A program made the translations under genes and the position numbers. From Oligoflexia bacterium (GTDB lineage Bacteria > Bdellovibrionota > Bacteriovoracia > Bacteriovoracales > Bacteriovoracaceae), in contig JADFZW010000003.1 of assembly GCA_015232355.1 (NCBI GenBank), positions 213,440 to 277,439 of the forward strand: a stretch of DNA of 64,000 bases. Reading direction: 5' to 3'. Below are positions 53,294 to 62,695 of the stretch, piece by piece (positions within the stretch are counted from its first letter, which is position 1; each line of letters opens with the position of its first letter). Under the pieces are notes generated by a model that saw only the letters and a list, made by a program, of their open reading frames with translations, did no database searches and had not been told where the DNA came from.

Positions 53294-54877
53294 ATGATTG
53301 ATAAAAAAGAACTTAATTTATTAATAGTAGATGATAGTGCTAGTACGAGAGTAGTATACAGACATTATCTAAAAAACGACGATAAATATCAAGTAAATAT
53401 CTTCGAAGCGCAAACTGCTGGCCAGGGTTTAAAAATTTTAAACTCTGAAGATATCGATTGTGTACTCTTAGATTATTGTTTGCCAGATTTGCTTGGTTCA
53501 TTAGTAGTAGAGCAAATACGTAAAGATAAAAGATTTTATTTTTTACCAGTGGTGATATTTACTGGACATGGAAATCAAGAAGTAGCAGTAGAGAGTATGA
53601 AGAAGGGTGCTAATGATTATGTAGTGAAAGGGTCTGTTACTAGAGAGAAATTTTTAAATACTATCCATATGGCCATTGAACAGTGTGATGAGAATCGTGA
53701 GAGAGTAACAACTCAAAGAAAGATGGCAAACTTATCAAAATTAGCATCAATAGGAGTTTTAACTTCAGGTGTTGCCCATGAATTAAATAATCCATTGGCG
53801 GGAATAATTGGATTGACCGAGACAATTATTAATGATCCCGATAATAGGAGCAAAGTTTTAGATCGTGCAAATAAGATTATAGTGGCATCTAATAGAATAA
53901 AGAAAATAATAGATCAATTACGTCAGTTTAGTCGAGATTCCTATTCCACTAAAGATTGGAGACAGATTAATCTTAATGTAATAATCAAACGTGCTTATTC
54001 TTCTTTCTTTGAAGTATTTAAAGAAAAAAATGTTAAATTTGTTTTAGATTTAGATGAGAATATTCCTTTTATTTGGGCAGAAGGGAGACAAGTGGAAATT
54101 GTGATGACAAATTTGATAACTAACTCTATCGATGCTTTTGAAAGTAGCAATGTAAACAGAGAAGGGCGATTATTAAAAGCAGTTACACTAACTTTTAATG
54201 AAGGAGTAAAAATTATTTTAGAAGATAGTGCAGGAGGAATGAATTCCAATGTGGAAGAACATGCTTTTGATCCTTTTTTTACTACCAAAGATGTTGGCAA
54301 AGGAACTGGGTTAGGATTGTCAGTTGTCTATGGAATCGTAGATAAATTAGGTGGGAATATTTCTTTATTAAACAAAGAGGGGAAAGGTGTTCGTTTTGAA
54401 ATGTGGTTTCCTGGAGTACCTACAGATAGTGATAGTGATAAGTTTACAGAAGAAAAAAACAAACAAGTGGCCAGTGTTACTCCATCTCTTCAAGTAACGG
54501 AAGCTCTAAATAAAAATAAACCATCAATTATTATTGTCGATGACGAAGAAGTTATATGTGAAATATTGAATGACTTTTTAAGTGATGAGTTCAATGTAAA
54601 AACATTTAATAATCCACAGGAGGCATTAAAAGAAATTGAAAGTTGTAAATATGATTTAGTGGTGACTGATTATAATATGCCAAGGATTAGTGGTGTGGAT
54701 ATTCTTTTTGCAGTAAAAGCTTCTTGGCCTGATACTCCAGTGGTGGTCATAAGTGGACATGCCAGAGAGGAAGTGGAGATGAAAAGTGTTTTAGAAAAGG
54801 GAGCTAAGGATGTTCTTTGTAAACCATTTTCAAGTATGGAGATGGTGATTTCTACATTAAAACGTGCTTTAAGTTAA
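53294..54877 (+). CDS. REC-histidine kinase-REC hybrid sensor
   Basis: A 527-residue soluble kinase. Domains in order: a receiver (about 8-125, phosphoacceptor D60 in DCVLLDYCLPDLLG), a HisKA helix pair with H162 in SGVAHELNNPLAG, an HATPase ([30 protein letters not shown]), and a second receiver with D459 in LVVTDYNMPRISG. No transmembrane or PAS domain is visible, so its input is probably phosphotransfer to the first receiver or a bound partner. A good AAAGGAG site precedes the ATG, and a TATAAT-like sequence sits about 35 bp upstream without a clear -35. It ends in a strong intrinsic terminator. Confidence 0.9.
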   Translation: MIDKKELNLLIVDDSASTRVVYRHYLKNDDKYQVNIFEAQTAGQGLKILNSEDIDCVLLDYCLPDLLGSLVVEQIRKDKRFYFLPVVIFTGHGNQEVAVESMKKGANDYVVKGSVTREKFLNTIHMAIEQCDENRERVTTQRKMANLSKLASIGVLTSGVAHELNNPLAGIIGLTETIINDPDNRSKVLDRANKIIVASNRIKKIIDQLRQFSRDSYSTKDWRQINLNVIIKRAYSSFFEVFKEKNVKFVLDLDENIPFIWAEGRQVEIVMTNLITNSIDAFESSNVNREGRLLKAVTLTFNEGVKIILEDSAGGMNSNVEEHAFDPFFTTKDVGKGTGLGLSVVYGIVDKLGGNISLLNKEGKGVRFEMWFPGVPTDSDSDKFTEEKNKQVASVTPSLQVTEALNKNKPSIIIVDDEEVICEILNDFLSDEFNVKTFNNPQEALKEIESCKYDLVVTDYNMPRISGVDILFAVKASWPDTPVVVISGHAREEVEMKSVLEKGAKDVLCKPFSSMEMVISTLKRALS

Positions 54878-54904
54878 TATAGATATTTGACATTTACTTG
54901 AAAA

Positions 54905-54943
54905 TTAATGGCCTGAAAGGTTGCCATTAAAACGTTTTTTATT
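54905..54943 (+). terminator. Intrinsic terminator of the hybrid kinase gene
   Basis: TTAATGGC pairs perfectly with GCCATTAA, with further CC/GG pairing inside the loop, and a run of six T follows after AACG. It begins about 28 bp after the stop codon. Confidence 0.75.
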
Positions 54944-55357
54944 TAGAAGTGAAGGATTACATCATGATACCAAAATCATAGATTTTAATCTGAGATTTTA
55001 TTCCCCAAAAAAATTAAATAATCTATTGTTTGAGCTGGGGACATTATGACATATAAAAAAATATAGTGTCCAAAGAATGATCAAATTTTTATTTGTTTTA
55101 TTTAAATAGTATCGTAATGATACTGTCCAATTACGCAAAATCTAAATAAGTCCTATCCGTTTGTGGTTTGAAAATTGCTTCATTATAGACTAGTTATGCT
55201 TTAATCATTGGAGAATTCATTTTATTTTTGTTTAACTGAAATTTAAAAAGGAGCATGTGATGTTACAACATTAGTGTCGTTATTTTATTTCTCTAAAGTT
55301 TATTTTTTAAATTTTTAAATTTTTAATTTTTATTTTTTTATTTTTAAGGAGAATGCG
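54944..55357. other. 414-bp gap with an inverted repeat and a 4-codon open frame
   Basis: GGACATTAT at 55039-55047 and ATAGTGTCC at 55063-55071 form a 9-bp stem with one mismatch; the flank GCTGGGGACATT and a nearby TGTCC resemble ends of degraded insertion sequences. At 55260-55274, preceded by AAGGAG, lies ATG-TTA-CAA-CAT-TAG. No longer gene was found. The last part is an AT-rich leader for the following gene. Confidence 0.4.
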
Positions 55358-57085
55358 ATGTTGAAAAAATTTCCTTTGACTTTGTTTTATATTTTATTGG
55401 CATTTTGCCTAGTTTCATTGCCGCAAAGTAGGCATAGTTATGCGGAGGATGTAGTTGATAGTAATTTATCTATAAAAATCAATAAGGATGAATTGAAAGT
55501 TAAATATGGTGTTTATAGTGAATTCGAAATTACTTTGTTAAATAGCAATACTTCAAATATAGAATCTGTTCAGTGGGAAGTTGTAGATATGCTACCTGCA
55601 GGTTTTGAAATTGAAGCAACAAATGATTCAAGAGCATTAATTTTAGGTACTCCCAAATTTATGGGCAGTTGGTGTTTTATTGTTAAAGCATCAATTCAAA
55701 ATGAATCTACGGGAAGTGGAGATGTAACTAATGTCAATACTAATAGTATCTCTCGTGAATTTTGTTTAATTTCAGAAGATAATGAGACATTAACTTATCC
55801 TAAGTTTTTAACTGATAGATACTTAACTGATGCTGTTATCGATAAAAATTATAATGAAAATATTCTTGTTAATCCAGCATCGGAAGAGGGATTTCAAGGA
55901 GAGGTTGTGGCCGCTAGTTTACCTCAAAGCTTTACATTTAATCTTCTCTCTGAACAATATGGTTTTTTAGTTAGTGGTAATCCAGTATTAAATGATTTTG
56001 GTACATATTATTTTGTTTTAAAAATACAAGATGGAAGTAACAATGAAGTTTATAAGCAATTTCAACTATCAATTGTAAAGCAAGAAGAAACAGGTACAGT
56101 AGATTGTCCTGCTGGTTATTATTTTGATCCACAACTTGGTTATTGTGTTCAAGATAAATTAGATCTTTGTCCAGATGGAACATACTATGAACCAACAACT
56201 AATTCTTGTGTTCAGTTTCCGGCCCCACCACAAACTATAATTTGTTCTCAAGGTTTTTATTTTGATAGTTTTATTGGCCAATGTGTACGTTATGGAGTTC
56301 CTCGTTGCCCTCACAACTATAGATGGGATAGCTATACTAATCGTTGCGAGAGAATGTCTTTTACTTGTTCTTTTGGTGAATACTATTCTTGGTCAACTCA
56401 CCGATGTCTTCCTATATGGATTAATAATACATGCGGACCTGATTCACATTTTAATCCATACTTAAGAACTTGTGTACCAAACCATAGACCATGTCCTTAT
56501 GGCCATTTCTGGGATAGATATACAAACAGATGTTCTCCTAATCACAGAACATGTAATTATAATGAACATTGGAATCCATACTTAAATAGATGTGTAAGAA
56601 ATCATGAACCGCCTCCACATCCAATGCCATTCCCAATGCCGATGCCGTTCCCAATGCCAATGCCGGATCCGATGCCGTTTCCAATGCCAATGCCAATGCC
56701 GGATCCGATGGTAGATCCAATGCCATTCCCAATGCCAATGCCAATGCCGGATCCGATGGTAGATCCAATGCCATTCCCAATGCCAATGCCGGATCCGATG
56801 CCGTTTCCAATGCCAATGCCAATGCCAGATCCGATGGTAGATCCAATGCCATTCCCAATGCCAATGCCGGATCCAATGCCATTTCCAATGCCAATGCCAG
56901 ATCCGATGGTAGATCCAATGCCATTCCCAATGCCAATGCCGGATCCAAGACCTCAACCGATGGTGGATCCAATGCCTCAGCCAATGCCTATGCCGATGCC
57001 TGATCCAAGACCACAACCGATGCCTCAACCGATGCCTCAACCGATGCCGGATCCAAGACCTCAGCCAATGCCAATGCCTAGGTAA
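55358..57085 (+). CDS. Exported Ig-like/Cys-repeat protein with Pro-Met-Asp tail
   Basis: A 575-residue exported protein. A signal peptide is followed by two putative-Ig (He_PIG-like) domains (LPAGFEIEATNDSRALILGTP about 80; SFTFNLLSEQYGFLVSGNP about 190), then about eight Cys-pair units of the form C-P-x-G-x-x-x-[YFW]-[DN]-P-x(4)-C-V (about 247-412), each with two cysteines 10-14 residues apart. The last 160 residues are almost only P, M, D, F and Q (units such as PMPMPDPMPFPM and DPMVDPM). The cysteine units resemble short carbohydrate- or adhesin-type repeats by spacing only. A 14-bp-stem terminator follows. No homologue is known to me. Confidence 0.7.
   Translation: MLKKFPLTLFYILLAFCLVSLPQSRHSYAEDVVDSNLSIKINKDELKVKYGVYSEFEITLLNSNTSNIESVQWEVVDMLPAGFEIEATNDSRALILGTPKFMGSWCFIVKASIQNESTGSGDVTNVNTNSISREFCLISEDNETLTYPKFLTDRYLTDAVIDKNYNENILVNPASEEGFQGEVVAASLPQSFTFNLLSEQYGFLVSGNPVLNDFGTYYFVLKIQDGSNNEVYKQFQLSIVKQEETGTVDCPAGYYFDPQLGYCVQDKLDLCPDGTYYEPTTNSCVQFPAPPQTIICSQGFYFDSFIGQCVRYGVPRCPHNYRWDSYTNRCERMSFTCSFGEYYSWSTHRCLPIWINNTCGPDSHFNPYLRTCVPNHRPCPYGHFWDRYTNRCSPNHRTCNYNEHWNPYLNRCVRNHEPPPHPMPFPMPMPFPMPMPDPMPFPMPMPMPDPMVDPMPFPMPMPMPDPMVDPMPFPMPMPDPMPFPMPMPMPDPMVDPMPFPMPMPDPMPFPMPMPDPMVDPMPFPMPMPDPRPQPMVDPMPQPMPMPMPDPRPQPMPQPMPQPMPDPRPQPMPMPR
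56608..57082. repeat. Tandem CCAATGCC-type array coding Pro-Met-Asp-rich tail
   Basis: A 475-bp array of imperfect 6-, 12- and longer nested units, mostly CCAATG, CCGATG and GATCC blocks, with several near-identical 50-60-bp segments. It yields proline at nearly every second residue and unusually many methionines. Long reverse-strand frames across it are shadows of the repeat. Confidence 0.95.
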
Positions 57086-57123
57086 GAATATTGTTTCTAA
57101 TTATCGATAATAATAATAAAGAT

Positions 57124-57155
57124 AAGGTGGTAGTAAAGTTTTTTACTACCACCTT
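57124..57155 (+). terminator. Perfect 14-bp hairpin after the Pro-Met-Asp gene
   Basis: AAGGTGGTAGTAAA and TTTACTACCACCTT pair fully around a GTTT loop. No U-run follows, so it may act as a terminator, an RNA-stabilising end, or both. Confidence 0.6.
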
Positions 57156-57217
57156 GTTCTTGAAGAACATTTTAAGAAAAATTGAGAGATCAACACAAGA
57201 TTAATGAGGACTAAGTA

Positions 57218-60200
57218 ATGTTAAAGAAAATTGCACTAATACTATTTTTATTTTCAGGTATGACTGGCCTTGTTTACGAATCAATATGGATAAGGGTTTT
57301 ATCACTAGGAGTTGGAGCAACTTCAACCTCAATGAGCATTGTGCTGTCTATTTTCTTTTTTGGATTATCGATAGGGAGCTTTATAGCTTCGAAGTACGCT
57401 GAAAGGATCAATAACCCACTCTTATTTTATGGTATTACTGAAGGTTTTATAGGTTTATACACTCCATTTTTAATTTATATACTAATTAATTTTCATAAAA
57501 TATTAGCTTTTTTACCTCTAAATGGTTCCTTTAGTCCTCTAGGTATTTTTTCAAAATTTTTTATTGTTTTTATTTTGCTTGCTCCACCAACTATTCTTAT
57601 GGGTCTAACACTTCCATTACTTGTTAAATTTTTTACAAAAGATACTCACAATATAGGAAAAAATGTAAGTTTTCTTTATGCGATTAATACTTTTGGTGGT
57701 CTTACCGGTGCTATTTTAGGAAGTTTTATTTTTATTCCTAAGTTGGGTATAATTTTTGCTAACCACTTAATGGCAATTTTGAATATCTCATGTTTTTTAA
57801 TAACCTTTTATTATTGTAAAAAATATTTTCCATCAGAGAAAATATTTGTGTTTTCAAATACCAATGTAAAAAATAAATATAAACATGCCTACAAAGATAA
57901 TATCAGCACACCTATAGAAGCTACATCTACCAATACAACTATAGTGGCAAGCTGTTTTATAATTGGTTTTGCATCGATAACGTTTGAGGTGGTGTGGAAT
58001 AAATATCTTGGGATTTTTTTTGGAACTAATATCTATGGATTAGGTATAATTCTTTCTCTCTATCTTTTGGGCATTGGTTTAGGTTCTAGTTTGTTATCTT
58101 TTTTTTACAACAAAATAAAAAAAGTTTCTGAAGTTTTTATTTATCTTCTTTTTGCCGCTCTTTTATTTTCACTTTTGGCCAGTTATCTTTTAAATCTTGC
58201 TCCATTAATGGCCACGGTGTTTGGATATTACTTAGAAAATATTTTTAGTCTTTTAATTATTAAAATATTTATAACGGTTATTGTACTAATTCTGCCGACT
58301 TTATCTTTTGGGGCCATATTACCATTGGCCATAAGTATGGTTTCAGCATCAGCTAAAGATGCACCAAAAGTAACTGGACAAATCTATGCATGGAATACGA
58401 TTGGTGCTATTCTTGGTTCCTATCTCTCAGGCATTGTTTTGATACCAAATTTTGATTCTGGAAATACCATAAAGATAGCACTTCTTTCTATCGTTGTGGC
58501 CATAATTGCAGTTACTTACTTTACTCTTAAGGAAAAAAGAAAAAAATGGATTCAAATAGCAATTGCAATATTAATTGCTATTTTAGTACTCTATAAAGCA
58601 GATATAGATTTTAAAAATATTATTAAGTCAGCTTATAATCAAAGTATTGGTAAACAATTAGAGCTCTCTGATCTACTTAAATATTATCATAACGATTACG
58701 AAGACTTTAAATTGATTATTGAAGGAAAAACTGGTGTAATCAGTTTAAGCCACGATCCTCAAGATGGAACTTACTATAAAAATTTTTATAGACTTAAAAC
58801 TAATGGTTTAAATGAATCTGTTTATAATATTTATGACCTAAATACTCTTCCAAAATATGAAGCATTATTAGGTTTGTTATCTTACTTATTTGTACGAGAT
58901 CCTCAAAATGCATTTGTCGTTGGGTATGGTGGTGGTTACACTGTTAATTTTTTAACTACTACAGATTTAAAAAATGTTTATGTTGCAGAATTAGAAGAAG
59001 GAATTATTGAAGCATCTAATTTTGTACATAAAAATAATAATCCTATATTGAAACGTAAAAATTTAAATTTAGAAATCGAAGATGCCAGATATGTTCTTAA
59101 TATTGGAAAAAAAGGAGCATTGGATATTATTGTTTCACAACCTTCACATTCATGGCTTTCAGGAGTGGCCAATCTTTTTACGGAAGAATTTTTTAATATA
59201 GTTAAAAGTAATCTTAGTGAGAAGGGAGTTTTTTCTCAGTGGTTGAACTTGTATAATCTTAATGAACCTGTTTTAAAAAGTATTTTAAAGACTTTTTTCA
59301 CAGTATTTCCTTATGGAGCAGTATTCACTGATTTGAAAGATCAAGAGATGATAATGGTCGGATCAAAAAGGCCACTTACTTTGAATATTCAAAAACTCAA
59401 AATGATGACTAAAAATCATATTTTTGAATCTATGCTTTCGGGAATTCCATTTAATGATCCATATAATGCTTTAACCAACTATTCTTTAAGTAGGGATGAA
59501 ATTATAAATATTACCAAAGATGCAAATTTAAATACCGATGTTAATGCTTATGCTGAAGTCATGCAAAGTGCTTTATTTTACTCTAAAGATAAGTATAATG
59601 AATACCCTCAAACATTTTTAAGTAATAATTTTAGTGGAGATTTTTCATTTATTCTTAAAAAAGAAATTGCTGGAAGTGATGATTTTATTTTCAAAATGCT
59701 TTCTGCCTATAAAAATAATGGGAAGTTTGACAAGTTTCATCTTCTTTTGCAAAAACTTGAAAATGGAACCGTAGTGAAGAAAGATAGAAATGTAATTAGG
59801 ATGAAAGAATTAGGAGAATTATATTATTCAGTTGAACGTTATGCCAGTGCAGAGAAAATTTTAAAAGAGGCATGGATCACTTCACGAACATCAGAAATTC
59901 TTTATTTGTTGGTAGCAACTTTACAATCTTCAAAAAAATATTCAGAAGCATTAGAACTAATTGATAAAAATCCTTCCTTAAGTAATGAATCAATAAATTG
60001 CTATAAGGCCAGCATGCTCTTTGAAAGCTTTAAATGGGAATCATTTAAATCCTATATGAAGTATATGAAGATACTTAATTATAATGAAAAATCAACATAT
60101 CCAACTTATGTAAATAAATGTGGTATCTATTTTTATAAGTTATTAGGTTATTACTATTATTTGAATTATGATTATAACAATGCCTTAAAACAGTTTGCAA

Positions 60201-60412
60201 AATATTATGAACAATATACCACTGATGAAAGAGTTTTATCATTGATAGTAAGTTCTTATTTGGCATTGAATGATAGTAAAAATGCTTTGTATTTTGCAGA
60301 AATATTAAAACATACAGTTGAAACAAAGAAAAAAAATACACAAAGTCTTTCGCAATACTATTTTTCCAAAAACTTAAAAGAAGATTCTTTTGTACTTAAA
60401 TCATTAGAGTAG
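57218..60412 (+). CDS. Membrane spermidine-synthase-like protein fused to TPR
   Basis: A 1064-residue protein. The first about 470 residues form a membrane domain of twelve or more helices, with the typical opening FSGMTGLVYESIWIRVLSLGVGAT of membrane-bound spermidine-synthase homologues. A Rossmann methyltransferase-like domain follows: YGGGYTVNFL (about 570) and VAELEEGIIEAS, then ALDIIVSQPSHSWLSGVANLFTEEFF (about 635), which is the aminopropyltransferase pattern with Q-P-S-H where D usually stands. Residues about 790-1064 are TPR-like. Many such proteins do not make polyamines, so the activity is unknown. It follows the Cys-repeat protein after 130 bp. Confidence 0.8.
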   Translation: MLKKIALILFLFSGMTGLVYESIWIRVLSLGVGATSTSMSIVLSIFFFGLSIGSFIASKYAERINNPLLFYGITEGFIGLYTPFLIYILINFHKILAFLPLNGSFSPLGIFSKFFIVFILLAPPTILMGLTLPLLVKFFTKDTHNIGKNVSFLYAINTFGGLTGAILGSFIFIPKLGIIFANHLMAILNISCFLITFYYCKKYFPSEKIFVFSNTNVKNKYKHAYKDNISTPIEATSTNTTIVASCFIIGFASITFEVVWNKYLGIFFGTNIYGLGIILSLYLLGIGLGSSLLSFFYNKIKKVSEVFIYLLFAALLFSLLASYLLNLAPLMATVFGYYLENIFSLLIIKIFITVIVLILPTLSFGAILPLAISMVSASAKDAPKVTGQIYAWNTIGAILGSYLSGIVLIPNFDSGNTIKIALLSIVVAIIAVTYFTLKEKRKKWIQIAIAILIAILVLYKADIDFKNIIKSAYNQSIGKQLELSDLLKYYHNDYEDFKLIIEGKTGVISLSHDPQDGTYYKNFYRLKTNGLNESVYNIYDLNTLPKYEALLGLLSYLFVRDPQNAFVVGYGGGYTVNFLTTTDLKNVYVAELEEGIIEASNFVHKNNNPILKRKNLNLEIEDARYVLNIGKKGALDIIVSQPSHSWLSGVANLFTEEFFNIVKSNLSEKGVFSQWLNLYNLNEPVLKSILKTFFTVFPYGAVFTDLKDQEMIMVGSKRPLTLNIQKLKMMTKNHIFESMLSGIPFNDPYNALTNYSLSRDEIINITKDANLNTDVNAYAEVMQSALFYSKDKYNEYPQTFLSNNFSGDFSFILKKEIAGSDDFIFKMLSAYKNNGKFDKFHLLLQKLENGTVVKKDRNVIRMKELGELYYSVERYASAEKILKEAWITSRTSEILYLLVATLQSSKKYSEALELIDKNPSLSNESINCYKASMLFESFKWESFKSYMKYMKILNYNEKSTYPTYVNKCGIYFYKLLGYYYYLNYDYNNALKQFAKYYEQYTTDERVLSLIVSSYLALNDSKNALYFAEILKHTVETKKKNTQSLSQYYFSKNLKEDSFVLKSLE

Positions 60413-60454
60413 TAGTGATATTATTCTAAAGCAAAAACGTCTACTTAAAGTTCA

Positions 60455-60490
60455 AAAAGAATTACAGAAAAGAATTACAGAAAAGAATTA
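60455..60490. repeat. 13-bp tandem repeat upstream of kdpA
   Basis: AAAAGAATTACAG occurs twice in full and a third time for 10 bp, in the 150-bp gap before the potassium-transporter gene, where it could change promoter or leader spacing. Confidence 0.9.
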
Positions 60491-60561
60491 TTTTGCCAAA
60501 TTTTTACACCGTTTTTATACGCTTTTTCGTATTCTAAAATTAAAAATAAGGAGAAGTGAAA

Positions 60562-61998
60562 ATGACGAGCGATGCAATGATTTTGTGGGCAGTTTATTTC
60601 TTTATTCTCTCTATTCTTGGAATTTTGATAGGGAAAGCAATGACTATTCTTTTTAAAGAGGGAGTAGTTCGTATTGAAGATAAAATTTTGCGATTACTTA
60701 AGATAGATGCTATCTCCTCTATGAATTGGAAAGAGTATTTATTTGCAATAATCGTTTTTAATCTCTTTGGATTTATCTTTCTTCAGGTAATTTTAATGTT
60801 TCAAGATTGGTTTCCTCTAAATCCAGAGGGAAAAAATGGTTTGCCATTTTGGATGGCCTTTAATATTACCTCAAGTTTTATAACAAATACTAATTGGCAA
60901 AATTATGCAGGAGAATCAACTCTAAGTTACTTTTCTCAGATGATGGGTCTTACGGTTCAAAATTATTTAAGTGCCGCCACTGGTGTTGCTGTATTGATCG
61001 CTTTTATTAGAAGTTTGGTAAAAAAAGAAGTTTCAAAGATTGGAAACTTTTGGAGTGATATCACTCATTTTACTTTAAGAATTCTGCTTCCATTATCTTT
61101 CATATTAGCACTCTTTCTTATTTATCAAGGTGTTCCTCAAACATTTAATAGTAGTGTTGGAATAAAGACACTTGAAGGAAAAGAATTAAAAGTTCCTGTT
61201 GGCCCTGTTGCCTCTCAAATTGCAATTAAAATGAATGGAACTAATGGTGGTGGTTTTTATAATGCAAATGCCGCTCATCCTTATGAAAATCCCACACCAC
61301 TGGCAAATTTTGTTCAGCTAGTATCTATACTTTTAATTCCTGTTTCATGTGCATTTATGTTGATCTTTATGCTTCCTCGTAAAAAAGATGGATTACCTAT
61401 TTTAGGTGTGATGACAGTAATGTTACTAATAGGAGTTGTTTTATCTTACTTCGCTCAAAAACAGGGAAACCCAATGGTTCAAATGGCATTTCTTGAAGGT
61501 ACAGAAACTAGATTTTCATTGGCCGAATGTTCGCTTTGGTCTGTAGCTACAACCGCAGTATCAAATGGTTCAGTAAATTGTATGCATAGTTCACTCTCGC
61601 CACTTGCTCAAATGATTGCACTTTTTAATATGATGACGGGTGAAGTGATTTTTGGAGGAGCAGGATGTGGCCTATATGGAATGCTTCTCTATGTTTTGAT
61701 GACTGTTTTTTTAGCTGGACTGATGGTAGGAAGAACACCAGAATACTTAGGAAAAAAAATTGAATCAAAAGAAATTATTTGCGCCAGTTTTGCTTTTCTG
61801 GCACCGGGATTACTTAATCTTATATTTTCCGCATGGGCCTTAAATTATCGTTTGGGACTTTCATCGCTATCACAGTGGTCAATTCCATCCATTTTAGATA
61901 AAAAATCATATCCACTATACCCATCCGTCATCACAACCCCGCTAAATCCTTTCAGCATTTCTTTTGCCACTTTACCAGACCTAGTAGCTTCAAACTGA
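60562..61998 (+). pseudogene. kdpA: Truncated potassium-transporting ATPase subunit A
   Basis: The frame is clear KdpA up to about residue 436: selectivity-filter loops SFITNTNWQNYAG, MNGTNGGGFYNANAAHPYENPTP and VSNGSVNCMHSSLSPL are present, as are MTGEVIFGGAGCGLYG and GLMVGRTPEYLGKKI. KdpA is about 557 residues long, so the fourth pore loop and last helices are missing. At about 61871 the sequence changes to the interior of an IS66 transposase, and the frame then runs 42 codons into the element before stopping. An AAGGAG site precedes the ATG at 60562. No kdpB or kdpC is visible. The transporter should not function unless an intact copy exists elsewhere. Confidence 0.8.
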
Positions 61999-62686
61999 TA
62001 ATATGCCCCTATATTATTAGACATCGACCAAGCATATCCATTACTTTTATTTTTATTATAGAAAGTAATTGGCGATTCATCCAGGCATACATAGTTGCCA
62101 GTTATAATATCTTGTCTATTCATCTCATTCAAAGAATTGATAAGATTATAAAGATGTTCGGTCAAAGAAAATAAAGTTTTAACACTGACATTAAGACCAG
62201 CATTTTTCATTATTACTCTTTGTCTCTCCAGTGGAAGATGATGTCCAAATTTATCGCAAGCAACCTTTACTGCTGTTTGTACGGAAAAGGATCCTCCGGC
62301 AACTAATTTCTCCGGACCTTTAAGAGAGTAACTTGAGGATTTTGAGAAGAACCTAATATATTTTTATTATCATTATTATTATGAATTAGGTTAATACCCT
62401 TCTTCTTCTTTTTCTTTTTTAATTCTTTTAACTTATCCTTTTTCTCCTGTTTGGAATCAAATATAATTTTTCTTAAAATCAGCAGTTCACCTGTTAATTT
62501 TTTCTTTATCTCTTCATCTTGCTGTTTAGTAAGAATTAATTGGATGGCCTCAGTTTCAAGTTGTATTATCCTTCTTTGAAGGAGCTTACCTGCTTCTCTT
62601 AAAAAATCTTTATCGTTTTCTTTATCAAAATCATATTCATAATCTTTCATATCAATGATGATATGATAAAATTTAAACTCGGCCAA
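61872..62686 (-). pseudogene. tnpC: IS66 transposase TnpC, truncated and frameshifted
   Basis: Two pieces of one gene. The N-terminal frame starts at 62686 with a charged helical region (REAGKLLQRRIIQLETEAIQL, LILRKIIFDSKQEKK) and ends in an Asn/Lys-rich stretch. The second frame continues as KGPEKLVAGGSFSVQTAVKVA, FGHHLPLERQRVIM, VCLDESPITFY and VVMTDGYSGYDFL, the IS66 pattern with the first two DDE aspartates (LDES, TDGY). The frame changes near 62310, and the zinc-finger region that should lie between the two pieces is missing, so a deletion probably caused the shift. After GIDHC the protein is cut at the kdpA junction, losing the third catalytic residue. Confidence 0.75.
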
Positions 62687-62695
62687 TATCTATTT

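Noticed and set aside
56538..57040. Two long reverse-strand open frames (148 and 152 codons) rich in His-Trp or Ala-Leu
   Set aside because: They are produced only by the CCAATGCC repeat of the forward gene; there are no signal, fold or spacing features of a gene.
61872..61998. The last 42 codons of the kdpA frame taken as a natural KdpA end
   Set aside because: They are antisense to the IS66 transposase and lack the fourth pore loop expected in this part of KdpA.
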